Below, in pieces: positions 1 to 7,865 of a DNA stretch of 30,010 nucleotides. The position numbers were made by a program, and so were the translations under genes. How positions within the stretch are numbered: position 1 is the stretch's first letter; every line of letters begins with the position of its first letter. The stretch is taken from positions 1-30,010 of the forward strand of contig DASZMX010000120.1 of assembly GCA_035551475.1 (NCBI GenBank), given 5' to 3'. This DNA is from DASZMX01 sp035551475. GTDB lineage: Bacteria; Verrucomicrobiota; Verrucomicrobiia; Limisphaerales; Palsa-1400. The notes under the pieces were generated by a model that saw only the letters and a program-made list of their open reading frames with translations, did no database searches and was not told the DNA's origin.

Positions 1-155
1 GCCGTGAATGCGAGCCAAAGCCTCGCGTTTGGCGGATAAACTCATACTCGTCAGTTCGGTAACCACGAATATGAGTCAACGTATCCATGAACTCCTCGTC
101 CACTTCCCCGCCCCAGTAACATTTAATTTGAGTCAACTCGCCCTGAACCGTCACG
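1..155 (-). CDS. possible partial hypothetical protein, C-terminal part beyond left edge
   Basis: An open frame runs from a GTG at 155-153 leftwards off the window, with an in-frame TGA just upstream at about 177-179. It encodes about 51 residues starting MTVQGELTQIKCYWGGEV and containing HIRGYRTDEYEF. The composition is that of an ordinary soluble protein, with balanced acidic, basic and aromatic residues. I do not recognise a family. It would be divergent from the sigma factor gene. No ribosome binding site is visible, so it could equally be a decayed fragment. Confidence 0.3.
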
Positions 156-225
156 ACAATAATAATTCGATTTTCTCATTATGAATCTGGCATCCTGCAC
201 GGCCCCGCCAATGGCGGTTGATGAC

Positions 226-780
226 ATGGGAGACGCAACAAAACTTCTGGCGAAGGCGCCGCAGAGCGATCCGGCCGTGGCCGAACAATTGCTCGACCTG
301 GTTTACGAGGAATTGCGTCGGCTGGCCGCGAGCAAGATGGCCAAAGAAGCGCCGGGACACACCCTCCAGCCCACGGAATTGGTGCATGAGGCGTGGTTGC
401 GGCTGGGGGGGGCCAAGAACCCGCCGTTTGAAAATCGGGCGTATTTCTTTTCCGCCGCCGCCGAAGCGATGCGCCGAATTCTCATTGACCGTGCGCGGCG
501 CAAACGCCGCATCCGTCATGGCGGAAAATGCGAGCGCATTGAGTTTGACGGGCAGGATTTGGCCGCGCCCGAGGCGGATCAGCAATTGCTCGCCGTCCAT
601 GAAGTCCTGGGCAAACTGGCGCAAGACCGTCCGATGCAGGCGGAGATTGTGAAGCTGCGCTATTTTGCGGGCATGACCAATGAGGAAATCGCCCTGATCC
701 TGGATATTTCCATCACCACTGTGAAGAAGCATTGGACGTTCGCCCGCGCCTGGATCTTGCACGAGATCGAGAATTCTTGA
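226..780 (+). CDS. ECF-type RNA polymerase sigma factor (TIGR02999/Sigma70_ECF-like)
   Basis: Extracytoplasmic-function sigma factor that would direct RNA polymerase to a specific promoter set. Region 2 spans about residues 15-95, with LVYEELRRLAA, LVHEAWLRL and the basic DRARRKRRIRHGG stretch. Region 4 spans about 120-180, with KLRYFAGMTNEEIALILDISITTVKKHW forming the HTH. This is the Planctomycetes/Verrucomicrobia family often linked to Ser/Thr kinases. In-frame ATGs lie at 181, 211 and 226. I chose 226 because it gives 184 residues beginning MGDATKLLAK, which matches the family's usual start and length, though no start has a strong Shine-Dalgarno. No kinase or anti-sigma gene lies next to it on the visible side. 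A hairpin terminator follows at 872-893. Confidence 0.9.
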   Translation: MGDATKLLAKAPQSDPAVAEQLLDLVYEELRRLAASKMAKEAPGHTLQPTELVHEAWLRLGGAKNPPFENRAYFFSAAAEAMRRILIDRARRKRRIRHGGKCERIEFDGQDLAAPEADQQLLAVHEVLGKLAQDRPMQAEIVKLRYFAGMTNEEIALILDISITTVKKHWTFARAWILHEIENS

Positions 781-871
781 ACGGTTTGTTCGACTGACTG
801 CGCCTGCGGATTTCGGCGGCGCAAAATTCCTCTGTTTCCCACGCATCCTCTGTTTTCCCGCCGGCGCGCGC

Positions 872-893
872 AAAAAGGCGCGGCCTTTTTTTT
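872..893 (+). terminator. putative intrinsic terminator after the sigma factor gene
   Basis: A perfect 8-bp inverted repeat, AAAAAGGC (872-879) and GCCTTTTT (883-890), encloses a 3-base loop and runs into a T tract ending at 893. It lies in the 213-base gap between the sigma factor and the alpha/beta hydrolase, about 90 bases past the sigma stop. The stem is only moderately GC-rich. Because of its symmetry it could act in either direction. Confidence 0.6.
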
Positions 894-993
894 CAGAAAC
901 GGCGCATTGTAAAAATGGCGGACCGCTCGAAAAACGAAATGGCCGCCGAATAAATCCATTCATTCACAAGGCAAAATAACATCGAGAAAATCT

Positions 994-1815
994 ATGAACA
1001 CGATCACGACCACCGACGGAACGCACATTTTTTTCAAAGACTGGGGAGCGGGCCAGCCGCTCGTTTTTCATCATGGCTGGCCGCTTTCCGCGGATGATTG
1101 GGATGCGCAGATGATGTTTTTCCTGGCGCGTGGTTATCGCGTGATCGCGCATGACCGGCGCGGCCACGGACGCTCCACCCAGACGGCGCAAGGCCACGAT
1201 ATGGACACCTATGCGTCTGATGTGGCGAAACTCGTCGCAGAATTGGATCTCAAGGAGGCCGTGCATATTGGGCATTCCACCGGGGGCGGAGAGGTGGCGC
1301 GTTATGTGGCCCGGCATGGCAAGGGGCGGGTCGCCAAGGCGGTGCTCATCAGCGCCATTCCTCCCACCTTTATGCAGTCGGCCAAAAATCCCGACGGCGT
1401 TCCGAAAGAAGTGGTCGACGCCATCCGCGAGGGCACGGCCAATCGTCGTTCACAATTCTACAAGGACATCACGATCCCCTTCTACGGCTTCAATCGCGCG
1501 GGCGCGAATGTTTCCGAAGGGATTCGGGAGAATTGGTGGCGGCAAGGGATGATGGGGAGCATCCAGGCGCACTACGAATGCATCCGTGTGCTTTCCGAAA
1601 CCGAGTTCCACGACGATCTCAAAATGATTGACGTGCCGACGCTGGTCATGCACGGCGAGGACGATCAGATTTGTCCCTTCCTCACGACCGGGGCGCGCTC
1701 GGTGAAACTCTTGCGGCGGGGCAAATTGAAATCTTATCCCGGATTGCCGCACGGCATGCCCACGACGCATGCCGAGATCATCAATGCCGATCTGCTGGAG
1801 TTCATCAAATCTTGA
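994..1815 (+). CDS. alpha/beta hydrolase, cofactor-free haloperoxidase/arylesterase type
   Basis: A 273-residue alpha/beta-hydrolase fold enzyme. The oxyanion-hole motif HHGWPLSADDW is at residues 26-36. The nucleophile elbow GHSTGGGE puts the catalytic serine at Ser95. The acid is in HGEDDQICPF (about 222-231), and the catalytic histidine is in LPHGMPTTHAE near the C terminus. This arrangement, with GHSTGG, is typical of the non-haem 'chloroperoxidase' and aryl-esterase family, whose peroxidase activity is usually a perhydrolase side reaction. The natural substrate cannot be told from sequence. There is no signal peptide, so it should be cytoplasmic. It stands alone between two candidate terminators (872-893 and 1828-1865). 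Confidence 0.92.
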   Translation: MNTITTTDGTHIFFKDWGAGQPLVFHHGWPLSADDWDAQMMFFLARGYRVIAHDRRGHGRSTQTAQGHDMDTYASDVAKLVAELDLKEAVHIGHSTGGGEVARYVARHGKGRVAKAVLISAIPPTFMQSAKNPDGVPKEVVDAIREGTANRRSQFYKDITIPFYGFNRAGANVSEGIRENWWRQGMMGSIQAHYECIRVLSETEFHDDLKMIDVPTLVMHGEDDQICPFLTTGARSVKLLRRGKLKSYPGLPHGMPTTHAEIINADLLEFIKS

Positions 1816-1827
1816 TCGGTCGTCGAA

Positions 1828-1865
1828 CTGGCGCTCCGCCGTCCTCGGGGCGCCAGGATGTTTTT
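1828..1865 (+). terminator. putative intrinsic terminator after the alpha/beta hydrolase
   Basis: The inverted repeat CTGGCGC (1828-1834) and GCGCCAG (1850-1856) is a perfect 7-bp GC-rich stem with a 15-base loop. TTTTT follows at 1861-1865. It begins 12 bases past the hydrolase stop codon. The loop is long and the T run starts 4 bases after the stem, so efficiency is uncertain. Confidence 0.5.
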
Positions 1866-1969
1866 CCTCGCTTTTGTTTGGTGAATAGCGCCAAACATTC
1901 GTCCATCGAAACCAAAACCACATCGCCACGCCAAGGTGTCTCTCGCGGGCGGAGCGTTGCGCTGAGGGT

Positions 1970-3124
1970 ATGAGTTCTTCGTCCGCGCATCGCAAAGTTC
2001 TGTGGCAACAGCGCTGGTTGATTGTGGGCGTGGCGACGGCGTTGAGCCTATTCTTCGCCAGCAAAGATTACATGGAGCAGGCGGCGCGCGGCGGGATGGT
2101 GACGCCGGTGAAAGACCTGTGGTGGAAAGCGATGGAATGGTACGGCTGGGCGCTTTTTTCACCGGGAATATTCTGGGTCTGTCGGCGGACGAATTTTCGG
2201 CCGGGGATCTGGCGGGCGGTGAGCATTCATCTGCTGGCGGCCGCGGTTTTCGCCACAGCCCATTGTTGTCTCGTCACCACGAGCGCGCGCATTGAGGGGC
2301 AAGTTTTACACACCGGTCTCTCCTGGGGGTGGCTCTTCAGACTCATTTTTGTGCTTTATTTTCATGATGACGTTTTGACGTATGTGGGCATTGCGTCGGT
2401 TTGGCACGCATTGGATTTCCACCGTCAATTCCGGCAGCGCGAGCGCCAGGCGCTCGAGCTGGAAACGCATCTGGCCAAGGCGCGGCTGCAAGCGTTGAAA
2501 ATGCAGCTGCATCCTCATTTTTTATTCAACACGCTGAATGGCATCGCGGCGTTGACCTATGAAGATCCGAAAGGCGCCAACCGCATGCTGGCCAAACTCA
2601 GCGAGCTGTTGCGGATGTCGCTGGATGACGACGGCGCTCAGGAGGTGCCTTTACGGAAGGAGCTCGAGTTCAACCAGCGCTATCTCGACCTGGAGAAAAT
2701 CCGGTTGGGCGAAAGGCTGACAGTGGATTTGGAAATTGAACCGGAAACGCTCGACGCCCTGACGCCAAATTTGCTGCTGCAGCCCTTGGTCGAGAACGCG
2801 TTGCGGCATGGGATCGCGCCGTTCTCCGTGCCGGGCCGGTTGACGATTCGCGCGGCGCGGCAGGCGGAGAAGCTGGTCTTGCAGGTGGCCGACAGCGGGC
2901 CGGGCCTCGCGCAGGCGGAAGCGCCAGGCAGCGCATCGGGCGTGGGACTGGCCAACACGCGGGCGCGCTTGCAGGAACTTTACGGAGCGCGCGCCACGCT
3001 GGAGCTGAAGAACGGAGCCAGCGGCGGCTTGGAGGTGAATATGGCGCTGCCTTTCCGGCGGCAAACAGACGCGGCGGAAGGCCGTCCGCTCATGGCCTAT
3101 GATCATTCGCACTCTCATCGTTGA
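1970..3124 (+). CDS. LytS/YehU-type membrane sensor histidine kinase
   Basis: A 384-residue sensor kinase. Four hydrophobic segments sit at about residues 16-30, 57-71, 83-103 and 121-146, with no recognisable extracytoplasmic domain, followed by a short coiled linker (150-175). The His_kinase domain (PF06580 type) has QLHPHFLFNTLN with the phospho-acceptor at His183. The ATPase N box is LLLQPLVENALRHG (Asn276), and the G boxes are ADSGPGL and SGVGLANTRARL. It would autophosphorylate and pass phosphate to the next gene product. Its last 26 bases overlap the response regulator, which implies co-transcription and translational coupling. The signal is unknown. Confidence 0.93.
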   Translation: MSSSSAHRKVLWQQRWLIVGVATALSLFFASKDYMEQAARGGMVTPVKDLWWKAMEWYGWALFSPGIFWVCRRTNFRPGIWRAVSIHLLAAAVFATAHCCLVTTSARIEGQVLHTGLSWGWLFRLIFVLYFHDDVLTYVGIASVWHALDFHRQFRQRERQALELETHLAKARLQALKMQLHPHFLFNTLNGIAALTYEDPKGANRMLAKLSELLRMSLDDDGAQEVPLRKELEFNQRYLDLEKIRLGERLTVDLEIEPETLDALTPNLLLQPLVENALRHGIAPFSVPGRLTIRAARQAEKLVLQVADSGPGLAQAEAPGSASGVGLANTRARLQELYGARATLELKNGASGGLEVNMALPFRRQTDAAEGRPLMAYDHSHSHR

Positions 3125-3866
3125 CGACGAGCCGCTGGCTCGCCAATTGATCCGGCAACTGCTGCGCGCGGAGCCGGACTTCGAAATCATCGGCGAATGC
3201 GGCGACGGCGCGCAAGCGGCGGCGTGCATCAACGAGCAGGCGCCTGACCTCGTGTTGCTCGACATTCAAATGCCGGAGCGAGGCGGATTTGAAGTGTTGA
3301 CAGCGATTGATCCAGCGCGAAGGCCGATCGTGGTTTTTGTGACGGCGTACGACAAGTTCGCGTTGCAGGCGTTCGAGGCGCATGCGCTGGATTATTTGCT
3401 GAAGCCGGTGGACGAGGATCGATTCCACCAGACGCTGGAGCGCATCAAGATTCATTTTGACGGACGCGCCACTTCCGCCCTGCAGGAGCGGCTGGCGGCC
3501 TTTATGGAAACCTTGCCGCACTCCGCCAAGACGATTTCCCGCCTGGCGGTGAAGGCCGAGGGGCGCGTCCTGTTTTTGAAAGTGGAGGAAATCGATTGGA
3601 TTGAGGCGGTCGGAAATTATTTGGGGTTGCATGTGGGCAAGGAAAAATATCTTTTGCGCGGGCGCCTGGCGGAATTGGAAAAACAACTGCCTGCCGCGGA
3701 TTTCTTCCGCATTCATCGCTCGACCATCATCAACCTGGATCGAGTGAAGGAATTTCAACCCTTGTTCAAAGGCGACGGCGTGGTGATTTTGCGCGATGGC
3801 ACGAGGCTGGATGTGAGCCGCAACGGCAGCCAGAAACTGCGCGAGTTGCTGGAGCCTGAGCTGTAA
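3099..3866 (+). CDS. LytR/AlgR-type response regulator with LytTR DNA-binding domain
   Basis: A 255-residue response regulator. The receiver domain (about 1-120) has the acidic pair Asp9/Asp10, phospho-acceptor Asp55 in LVLLDIQMP, Thr82 in FVTAYDKFALQAF and Lys102 in LLKPVDE. The C-terminal half (about 145-250) is a LytTR domain, with VLFLKVEEIDWIEAVGNYL, FFRIHRSTIINLDRVKE and GTRLDVSRNGSQKLREL. It is the cognate partner of the overlapping upstream kinase. LytTR regulators bind short direct repeats, but I found no convincing pair in the 102-base gap before the downstream VCBS gene, so the targets are unknown. Confidence 0.95.
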   Translation: MIIRTLIVDDEPLARQLIRQLLRAEPDFEIIGECGDGAQAAACINEQAPDLVLLDIQMPERGGFEVLTAIDPARRPIVVFVTAYDKFALQAFEAHALDYLLKPVDEDRFHQTLERIKIHFDGRATSALQERLAAFMETLPHSAKTISRLAVKAEGRVLFLKVEEIDWIEAVGNYLGLHVGKEKYLLRGRLAELEKQLPAADFFRIHRSTIINLDRVKEFQPLFKGDGVVILRDGTRLDVSRNGSQKLRELLEPEL

Positions 3867-3968
3867 CGCCGAGCCGTCCCGCCCTTTCTCTGTTCGCCCC
3901 TTCTATTCCGCGTTCGTCACATTACCGTCGCTGGGTCGCGTGCGAAGTCCTATACACGGGGCGCTCGC

Positions 3969-5906
3969 ATGAGAACCGAATTAACCGCGTCGCGCCGCGC
4001 CTGGGCCCTTTTCGCTGGCGGCCTTTGCGCCGCGCTTTTTGCCAGCGCCCTCGACGCACAAACGTCCGACACGGCGCCGCAGATCACCGGGCAACCGGCG
4101 GGCGTCACCGTGACGCCCGGGGCCGCCGTGACGCTTTCCGTCCACGCTTCCGGTTCTCCCGCGCCGGCGTATCACTGGGAAGGCAATGCGGTGGAACTGC
4201 CCGAGGCGACTAATAATACCCTGCTCCTGACGAATATCTCCTGGGACGCCGCCGGAATTTATCGGGCGATTGCCTCCAATTATCTGGGGACCGCCACCAG
4301 CCAGTGGGCCCGGGTGCAAGTTGTTCCAGGCTTTACGCCGGTCACAAATGACATCGCGGCGCGCGGCGCGGGCGGGACGGGCGCGGCGTGGGGAGATTTT
4401 GAGGGCTCCGGCAATCTGGATTTGTTTGTGGCCGCCAACACGAACCTTTTGTATCGCAACCTGGGCGGGCAATTCGAGTTGGTCACCAACGCCATCACTT
4501 TGCGCAATGCCGGCGCGCGCAGCGCCAATTGGGGCGGGGCGGCGTGGGCTGATTACGATAACGACGGCAAGCCCGATTTGTTTGAATCGACCGGCGACGG
4601 CAAAACGAATTTTCTTTATCACAACGAAGGCGATGGTGTTTTTACGATCGTTCGTTCGCCGGTGTTTTCCAAAACCAACGTGGTAAGCCTGGGCTGCGCC
4701 TGGGCGGACTTTGATAACGACGGCTGCCTCGATCTTTACATTGCCACCCGGAGCCCGAGTTCCGGCGGGGCGAATGACCTTCTGCTGCACAATAATGGCG
4801 ATGGCACATTTACGCCGGTGACGAACAGTCCTGTGGCGCTGGATAACGTCAACTCGCAATCCGGAAGCTGGTGCGATTTCAACAACGACGGCTGGCCCGA
4901 TCTCTTTGTCGCGGTTCTCAATGGCGCGCGCAATCTTCTTTACACCAATAACGGCAACGGCGGATTGACCCGCGTGACGACCGGCGTCGTGGCGACGGAA
5001 GGCGGCAATTCGGTGGGCGGCGCGTGGGGCGACTATGACAACGATGGCTGGCCTGACTTGTTCGTGGGCGGCTCCAAGAATCATCTTTATCACAATTCGG
5101 GAAATGGGAATTTCACGGAAATCACCACTGGCGTGATCGTCAATGACGTGGCGGATTTCGACGCCGTGGCGGATTGGGCGGATTTCGACAATGACGGCTA
5201 TCTCGATTTGCTCATCACGGGCAACAAAAACTATCTTTATCATAACAATGGCGATGGCACGTTCACCAAGGTGCTGCTCGGAGCCCTGACCAGCGACGCC
5301 CTGAGCGGCGGGGCGGGCGGCAGCGCGTGGGGCGATTTCAACAACGACGGTTTTCTCGATGTGTTCGCGCCGAATTACAACGGCGCAAACCATCTCTATC
5401 TCAACAACGGCAACAGCAACAACTGGCTCGTGATTAAATGCGAAGGGCGCGTGTCCAATCGCTCGGCCATCGGCGCCAAAGTCCGTGTCAAAGCCACGAT
5501 CGGCGGCAAAACGATGTGGCAGCTTCGTGAAATATCCGGGGGCGGAAATTACTTCGCGCAGAACGATCCGCGTCCGCATTTCGGATTGGGCGACGCGACC
5601 AACGCGGACGTCGTGCGCATCGAATGGCCGTCCGGCATCGTGCAGGAGCTAACCAACGTCGCGGCCAAACAATTTCTCACCGTCATCGAGCCCGCCAAGC
5701 TCAAAGCCGACTATCAGCCCGCCACCGGCGAATTTCATTTGACTGTGCTGGGAGGCAAAGGGTTGGCCTATGTGATTGAGCAAACCACCAATCTTTCAAG
5801 TTGGATTGCGTGCGCCCAGCTTACCAATCAGACCGGGGCCGTCATTTGGACCAATCTGCCAGGCCTTCAAGGCGTCGGAATTTTTTATCGCGCGCGCGAG
5901 CTGTGA
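3969..5906 (+). CDS. exported Ig-like/VCBS(FG-GAP)/ASPIC-UnbV protein, copy 1
   Basis: A 645-residue secreted protein. A signal peptide covers about residues 1-31, ending ALDAQ. An I-set Ig-like domain follows (about 37-118, HWEGNAV...AGIYRAIASNYLG). Next come VCBS/FG-GAP beta-propeller repeats with at least six calcium-loop motifs (DYDNDGKPDLF, DFDNDGCLDLY, DFNNDGWPDLF, DYDNDGWPDLF, DFDNDGYLDLL, DFNNDGFLDVF). An ASPIC/UnbV domain covers about 490-570 (AIGAKVRVKA...VRIEWPSGIVQELTNV). The C-terminal module has TNLSSWIACAQLTNQTG and ends FYRAREL, a style common in Verrucomicrobia secreted proteins. A role in surface adhesion or polymer binding is plausible but unproven. It has a close paralogue immediately downstream. 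Confidence 0.9.
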   Translation: MRTELTASRRAWALFAGGLCAALFASALDAQTSDTAPQITGQPAGVTVTPGAAVTLSVHASGSPAPAYHWEGNAVELPEATNNTLLLTNISWDAAGIYRAIASNYLGTATSQWARVQVVPGFTPVTNDIAARGAGGTGAAWGDFEGSGNLDLFVAANTNLLYRNLGGQFELVTNAITLRNAGARSANWGGAAWADYDNDGKPDLFESTGDGKTNFLYHNEGDGVFTIVRSPVFSKTNVVSLGCAWADFDNDGCLDLYIATRSPSSGGANDLLLHNNGDGTFTPVTNSPVALDNVNSQSGSWCDFNNDGWPDLFVAVLNGARNLLYTNNGNGGLTRVTTGVVATEGGNSVGGAWGDYDNDGWPDLFVGGSKNHLYHNSGNGNFTEITTGVIVNDVADFDAVADWADFDNDGYLDLLITGNKNYLYHNNGDGTFTKVLLGALTSDALSGGAGGSAWGDFNNDGFLDVFAPNYNGANHLYLNNGNSNNWLVIKCEGRVSNRSAIGAKVRVKATIGGKTMWQLREISGGGNYFAQNDPRPHFGLGDATNADVVRIEWPSGIVQELTNVAAKQFLTVIEPAKLKADYQPATGEFHLTVLGGKGLAYVIEQTTNLSSWIACAQLTNQTGAVIWTNLPGLQGVGIFYRAREL

Positions 5907-5922
5907 AGCGCGCGGGTTTTTG

Positions 5923-7854
5923 ATGATTTATATGTTTGAAAAAATATTTTGTTCGCGCCTCGTCATCCTCGCAGCCGGATTGGTTTTAGGCGGGGGACTC
6001 GCGCCCGCGAAGGCCCAAACCGCGCCGAGCATCACTCTGCAACCGGTCAGCCAGGCGGCCAACGCCGGGTCGAATGTGACCTACCGGGCCAGCGCGTCTG
6101 GTTCGGCGCCGTTGTCGTATCAATGGCTGGTCAATCAGCAACCCGTTTCAGGCGCCACGAACACAACCCTGTCGCTCACCAATCTGCAAGCCGGCGAAGC
6201 CGGTGGGTATGCGATGCTGGCCAGCAATGCCAGCGGCCTGGCCACCAGCCAGGTGGCGCGCCTGGATATTGTCTCGGGGTTCACGCCCGTGACCACGAAC
6301 ATTTTGGGGCGCGCCTTGCAGGCGACGGGCGCGGCGTGGGGCGACTTTAATAATGATGGCTGGGTGGACTTGTTTGTCTGTTCCGCGGCGGGGAAGTATT
6401 TTATTTACACCAATCACGGTGACGGAACCTTCCAAATTGTGACCAACCGAATTCTGGCCGGCGATGTGACTTCCGGATCGGCCGGGGCCGCCTGGGGCGA
6501 TTTGGACAACGACGGCTGGCTAGACTTGGCGGTGGGAAGTTTTCCCGGAAGCTTCTATGTGTATCACAACCTCGGCAATGGCCAGTTCGAGCGCCTGCCG
6601 GCGCCGCAATTCGCCGTGCCTTCCAATCTGATCACTTTCTCCACGGCATGGGGCGATTACGACAATGACGGGTTGATCGATTTGTTCGTGCCGACGGCGA
6701 CTTCCAGTTTCGCAGGAGCAAACGATTTGCTTTATCACAACAACGGCGACGGCACGTTCACCAAAATCACCAACAGCATCCTCGCGAAGGACAATGTCGC
6801 TGGGCAAAGCGCCATTTGGGGCGACTACCTCAACAACGGCCGGCTCGACCTGTTCGCGACGGAAGTGAGCGGAGGGCGCAACTTGCTCTATCAAAACAAC
6901 GGCAATGGAATGTTTACCAAGATAACCAACGCCGTTTCCAGCGAGGGCGGCATCTCGGGCGGCGCGGTTTGGGCGGATTTTGATAATGATGGATACCTGG
7001 ATTTGTATGTCGGCAACTTCGGGGCGAATTCGTACCTGTACCATAACAACGGCGACGGCACGTTCACCAAGATCATTAATAGCGCTGCCGTGAAGGACGG
7101 GCAGTCGGGCGGTTGCGTGGCGGTGGATTTCGACAACGACGGCTGGATCGATATTGTGATGCCGGCGGACAAGAATTATCTCTATCACAACAACGGCGAT
7201 GGCACGTTCACCAAAGTTGTCACGGGCGCGTTGGTGACGCAGTCCTTTCCCAATTGGGGCGGCAACAATAGCTTCGCCGCGGCGGACGTGAATCGCGACG
7301 GATTCCCGGATTTGTTGCTGGTGGATTATGGCGGCAACAGCCAGCTCTACATGAACGACGGCAACAGTAACAACTGGCTCACCGTCACTTGTGCAGGGCG
7401 CGTTTCCAATCGCGCAGCCATTGGCGCCAAGGTCCGCGTCAAGGCGACGATTGCCGGAAAAACTTTCTGGCAGATGCGCCAGATTTCAGGAGGCGGAATG
7501 GTTTATGCCCAGAGCGAAATGACGGCGGCTTTCGGCCTGGGTGACGCGGCCACTGCAGAGGTCGTGCGCGTGGAATGGCCGTCTGGAATCGTGCAGGAAT
7601 TCACGAATGTCGCCGCCAAACAATTCTTGACGATCAAAGAGCCAGCCCAACTCAGCGCCGCGATGCCATCCGCCAACGAACTTCATCTCACCATCGCCGG
7701 CGGCAAAGGGCTGCCTTATGCGCTGGAGGTTTCCACCAATCTGGCCGACTGGAATTCACTGGTGACGCTGACCAATCAAACGGGGCGAGTGGTTTGGACC
7801 AATCAAATCCCCGCAGATGATGCGATGCGCTATTTTCGCGCGCGCGAATTATAA
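5923..7854 (+). CDS. exported Ig-like/VCBS(FG-GAP)/ASPIC-UnbV protein, copy 2
   Basis: A paralogue of the preceding gene with the same domain order and nearly the same length (643 residues). The start at 5923 (MIYMFEKIFCSRL) is chosen over an in-frame ATG at 5776 inside the previous gene because it leads directly into a signal peptide ending APAKAQ; ATG 5932 is an alternative. An Ig-like domain (QPVSQAANAGSNVTYRA, AGGYAMLASNASG) is followed by VCBS repeats (DFNNDGWVDLF, DLDNDGWLDLA, DYDNDGLIDLF, DFDNDGYLDLY, DFDNDGWIDIV). The ASPIC/UnbV domain has AIGAKVRVKAT and VRVEWPSGIVQEF. The C-terminal module ends YFRAREL. It lies 16 bases after copy 1, so the two are probably co-transcribed. Confidence 0.9.
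   Translation: MIYMFEKIFCSRLVILAAGLVLGGGLAPAKAQTAPSITLQPVSQAANAGSNVTYRASASGSAPLSYQWLVNQQPVSGATNTTLSLTNLQAGEAGGYAMLASNASGLATSQVARLDIVSGFTPVTTNILGRALQATGAAWGDFNNDGWVDLFVCSAAGKYFIYTNHGDGTFQIVTNRILAGDVTSGSAGAAWGDLDNDGWLDLAVGSFPGSFYVYHNLGNGQFERLPAPQFAVPSNLITFSTAWGDYDNDGLIDLFVPTATSSFAGANDLLYHNNGDGTFTKITNSILAKDNVAGQSAIWGDYLNNGRLDLFATEVSGGRNLLYQNNGNGMFTKITNAVSSEGGISGGAVWADFDNDGYLDLYVGNFGANSYLYHNNGDGTFTKIINSAAVKDGQSGGCVAVDFDNDGWIDIVMPADKNYLYHNNGDGTFTKVVTGALVTQSFPNWGGNNSFAAADVNRDGFPDLLLVDYGGNSQLYMNDGNSNNWLTVTCAGRVSNRAAIGAKVRVKATIAGKTFWQMRQISGGGMVYAQSEMTAAFGLGDAATAEVVRVEWPSGIVQEFTNVAAKQFLTIKEPAQLSAAMPSANELHLTIAGGKGLPYALEVSTNLADWNSLVTLTNQTGRVVWTNQIPADDAMRYFRAREL
6739..6764 (+). repeat. 26-bp direct repeat encoding NNGDGTFTK, first perfect copy
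   Basis: This 26-base stretch is identical to 7045-7070, and near-identical versions occur at about 7189-7214 and about 5243-5269 in the preceding paralogue. It encodes the conserved NNGDGTFTK turn of the VCBS repeat. The identity at DNA level suggests recent intragenic duplication or gene conversion between repeat units. Confidence 0.75.
7045..7070 (+). repeat. 26-bp direct repeat encoding NNGDGTFTK, second perfect copy
   Basis: Perfect match to 6739-6764, in frame within the next VCBS repeat but one of the same gene. Codon choice is identical across all 26 bases, unlike the rest of the repeat units, which have drifted. Confidence 0.75.
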
Positions 7855-7865
7855 GCGCAAAAAAG

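Noticed and set aside
3981..5579. Minus-strand open frame of 532 codons opposite the first VCBS gene
   Set aside because: Its repeated VVEI and VIVI patterns are the antisense of the aspartate/asparagine-rich calcium loops on the plus strand, so it is a shadow.
5776..5922. Longer N terminus for the second VCBS protein
   Set aside because: It lies inside the first VCBS gene and would place 49 unrelated residues before a normal signal peptide.
6731..7214. Regularly spaced near-identical short repeats resembling a CRISPR array
   Set aside because: The repeats are in frame, encode the NNGDGTFTK turn of VCBS domains, and their spacers are conserved protein-coding repeats rather than unique sequence.
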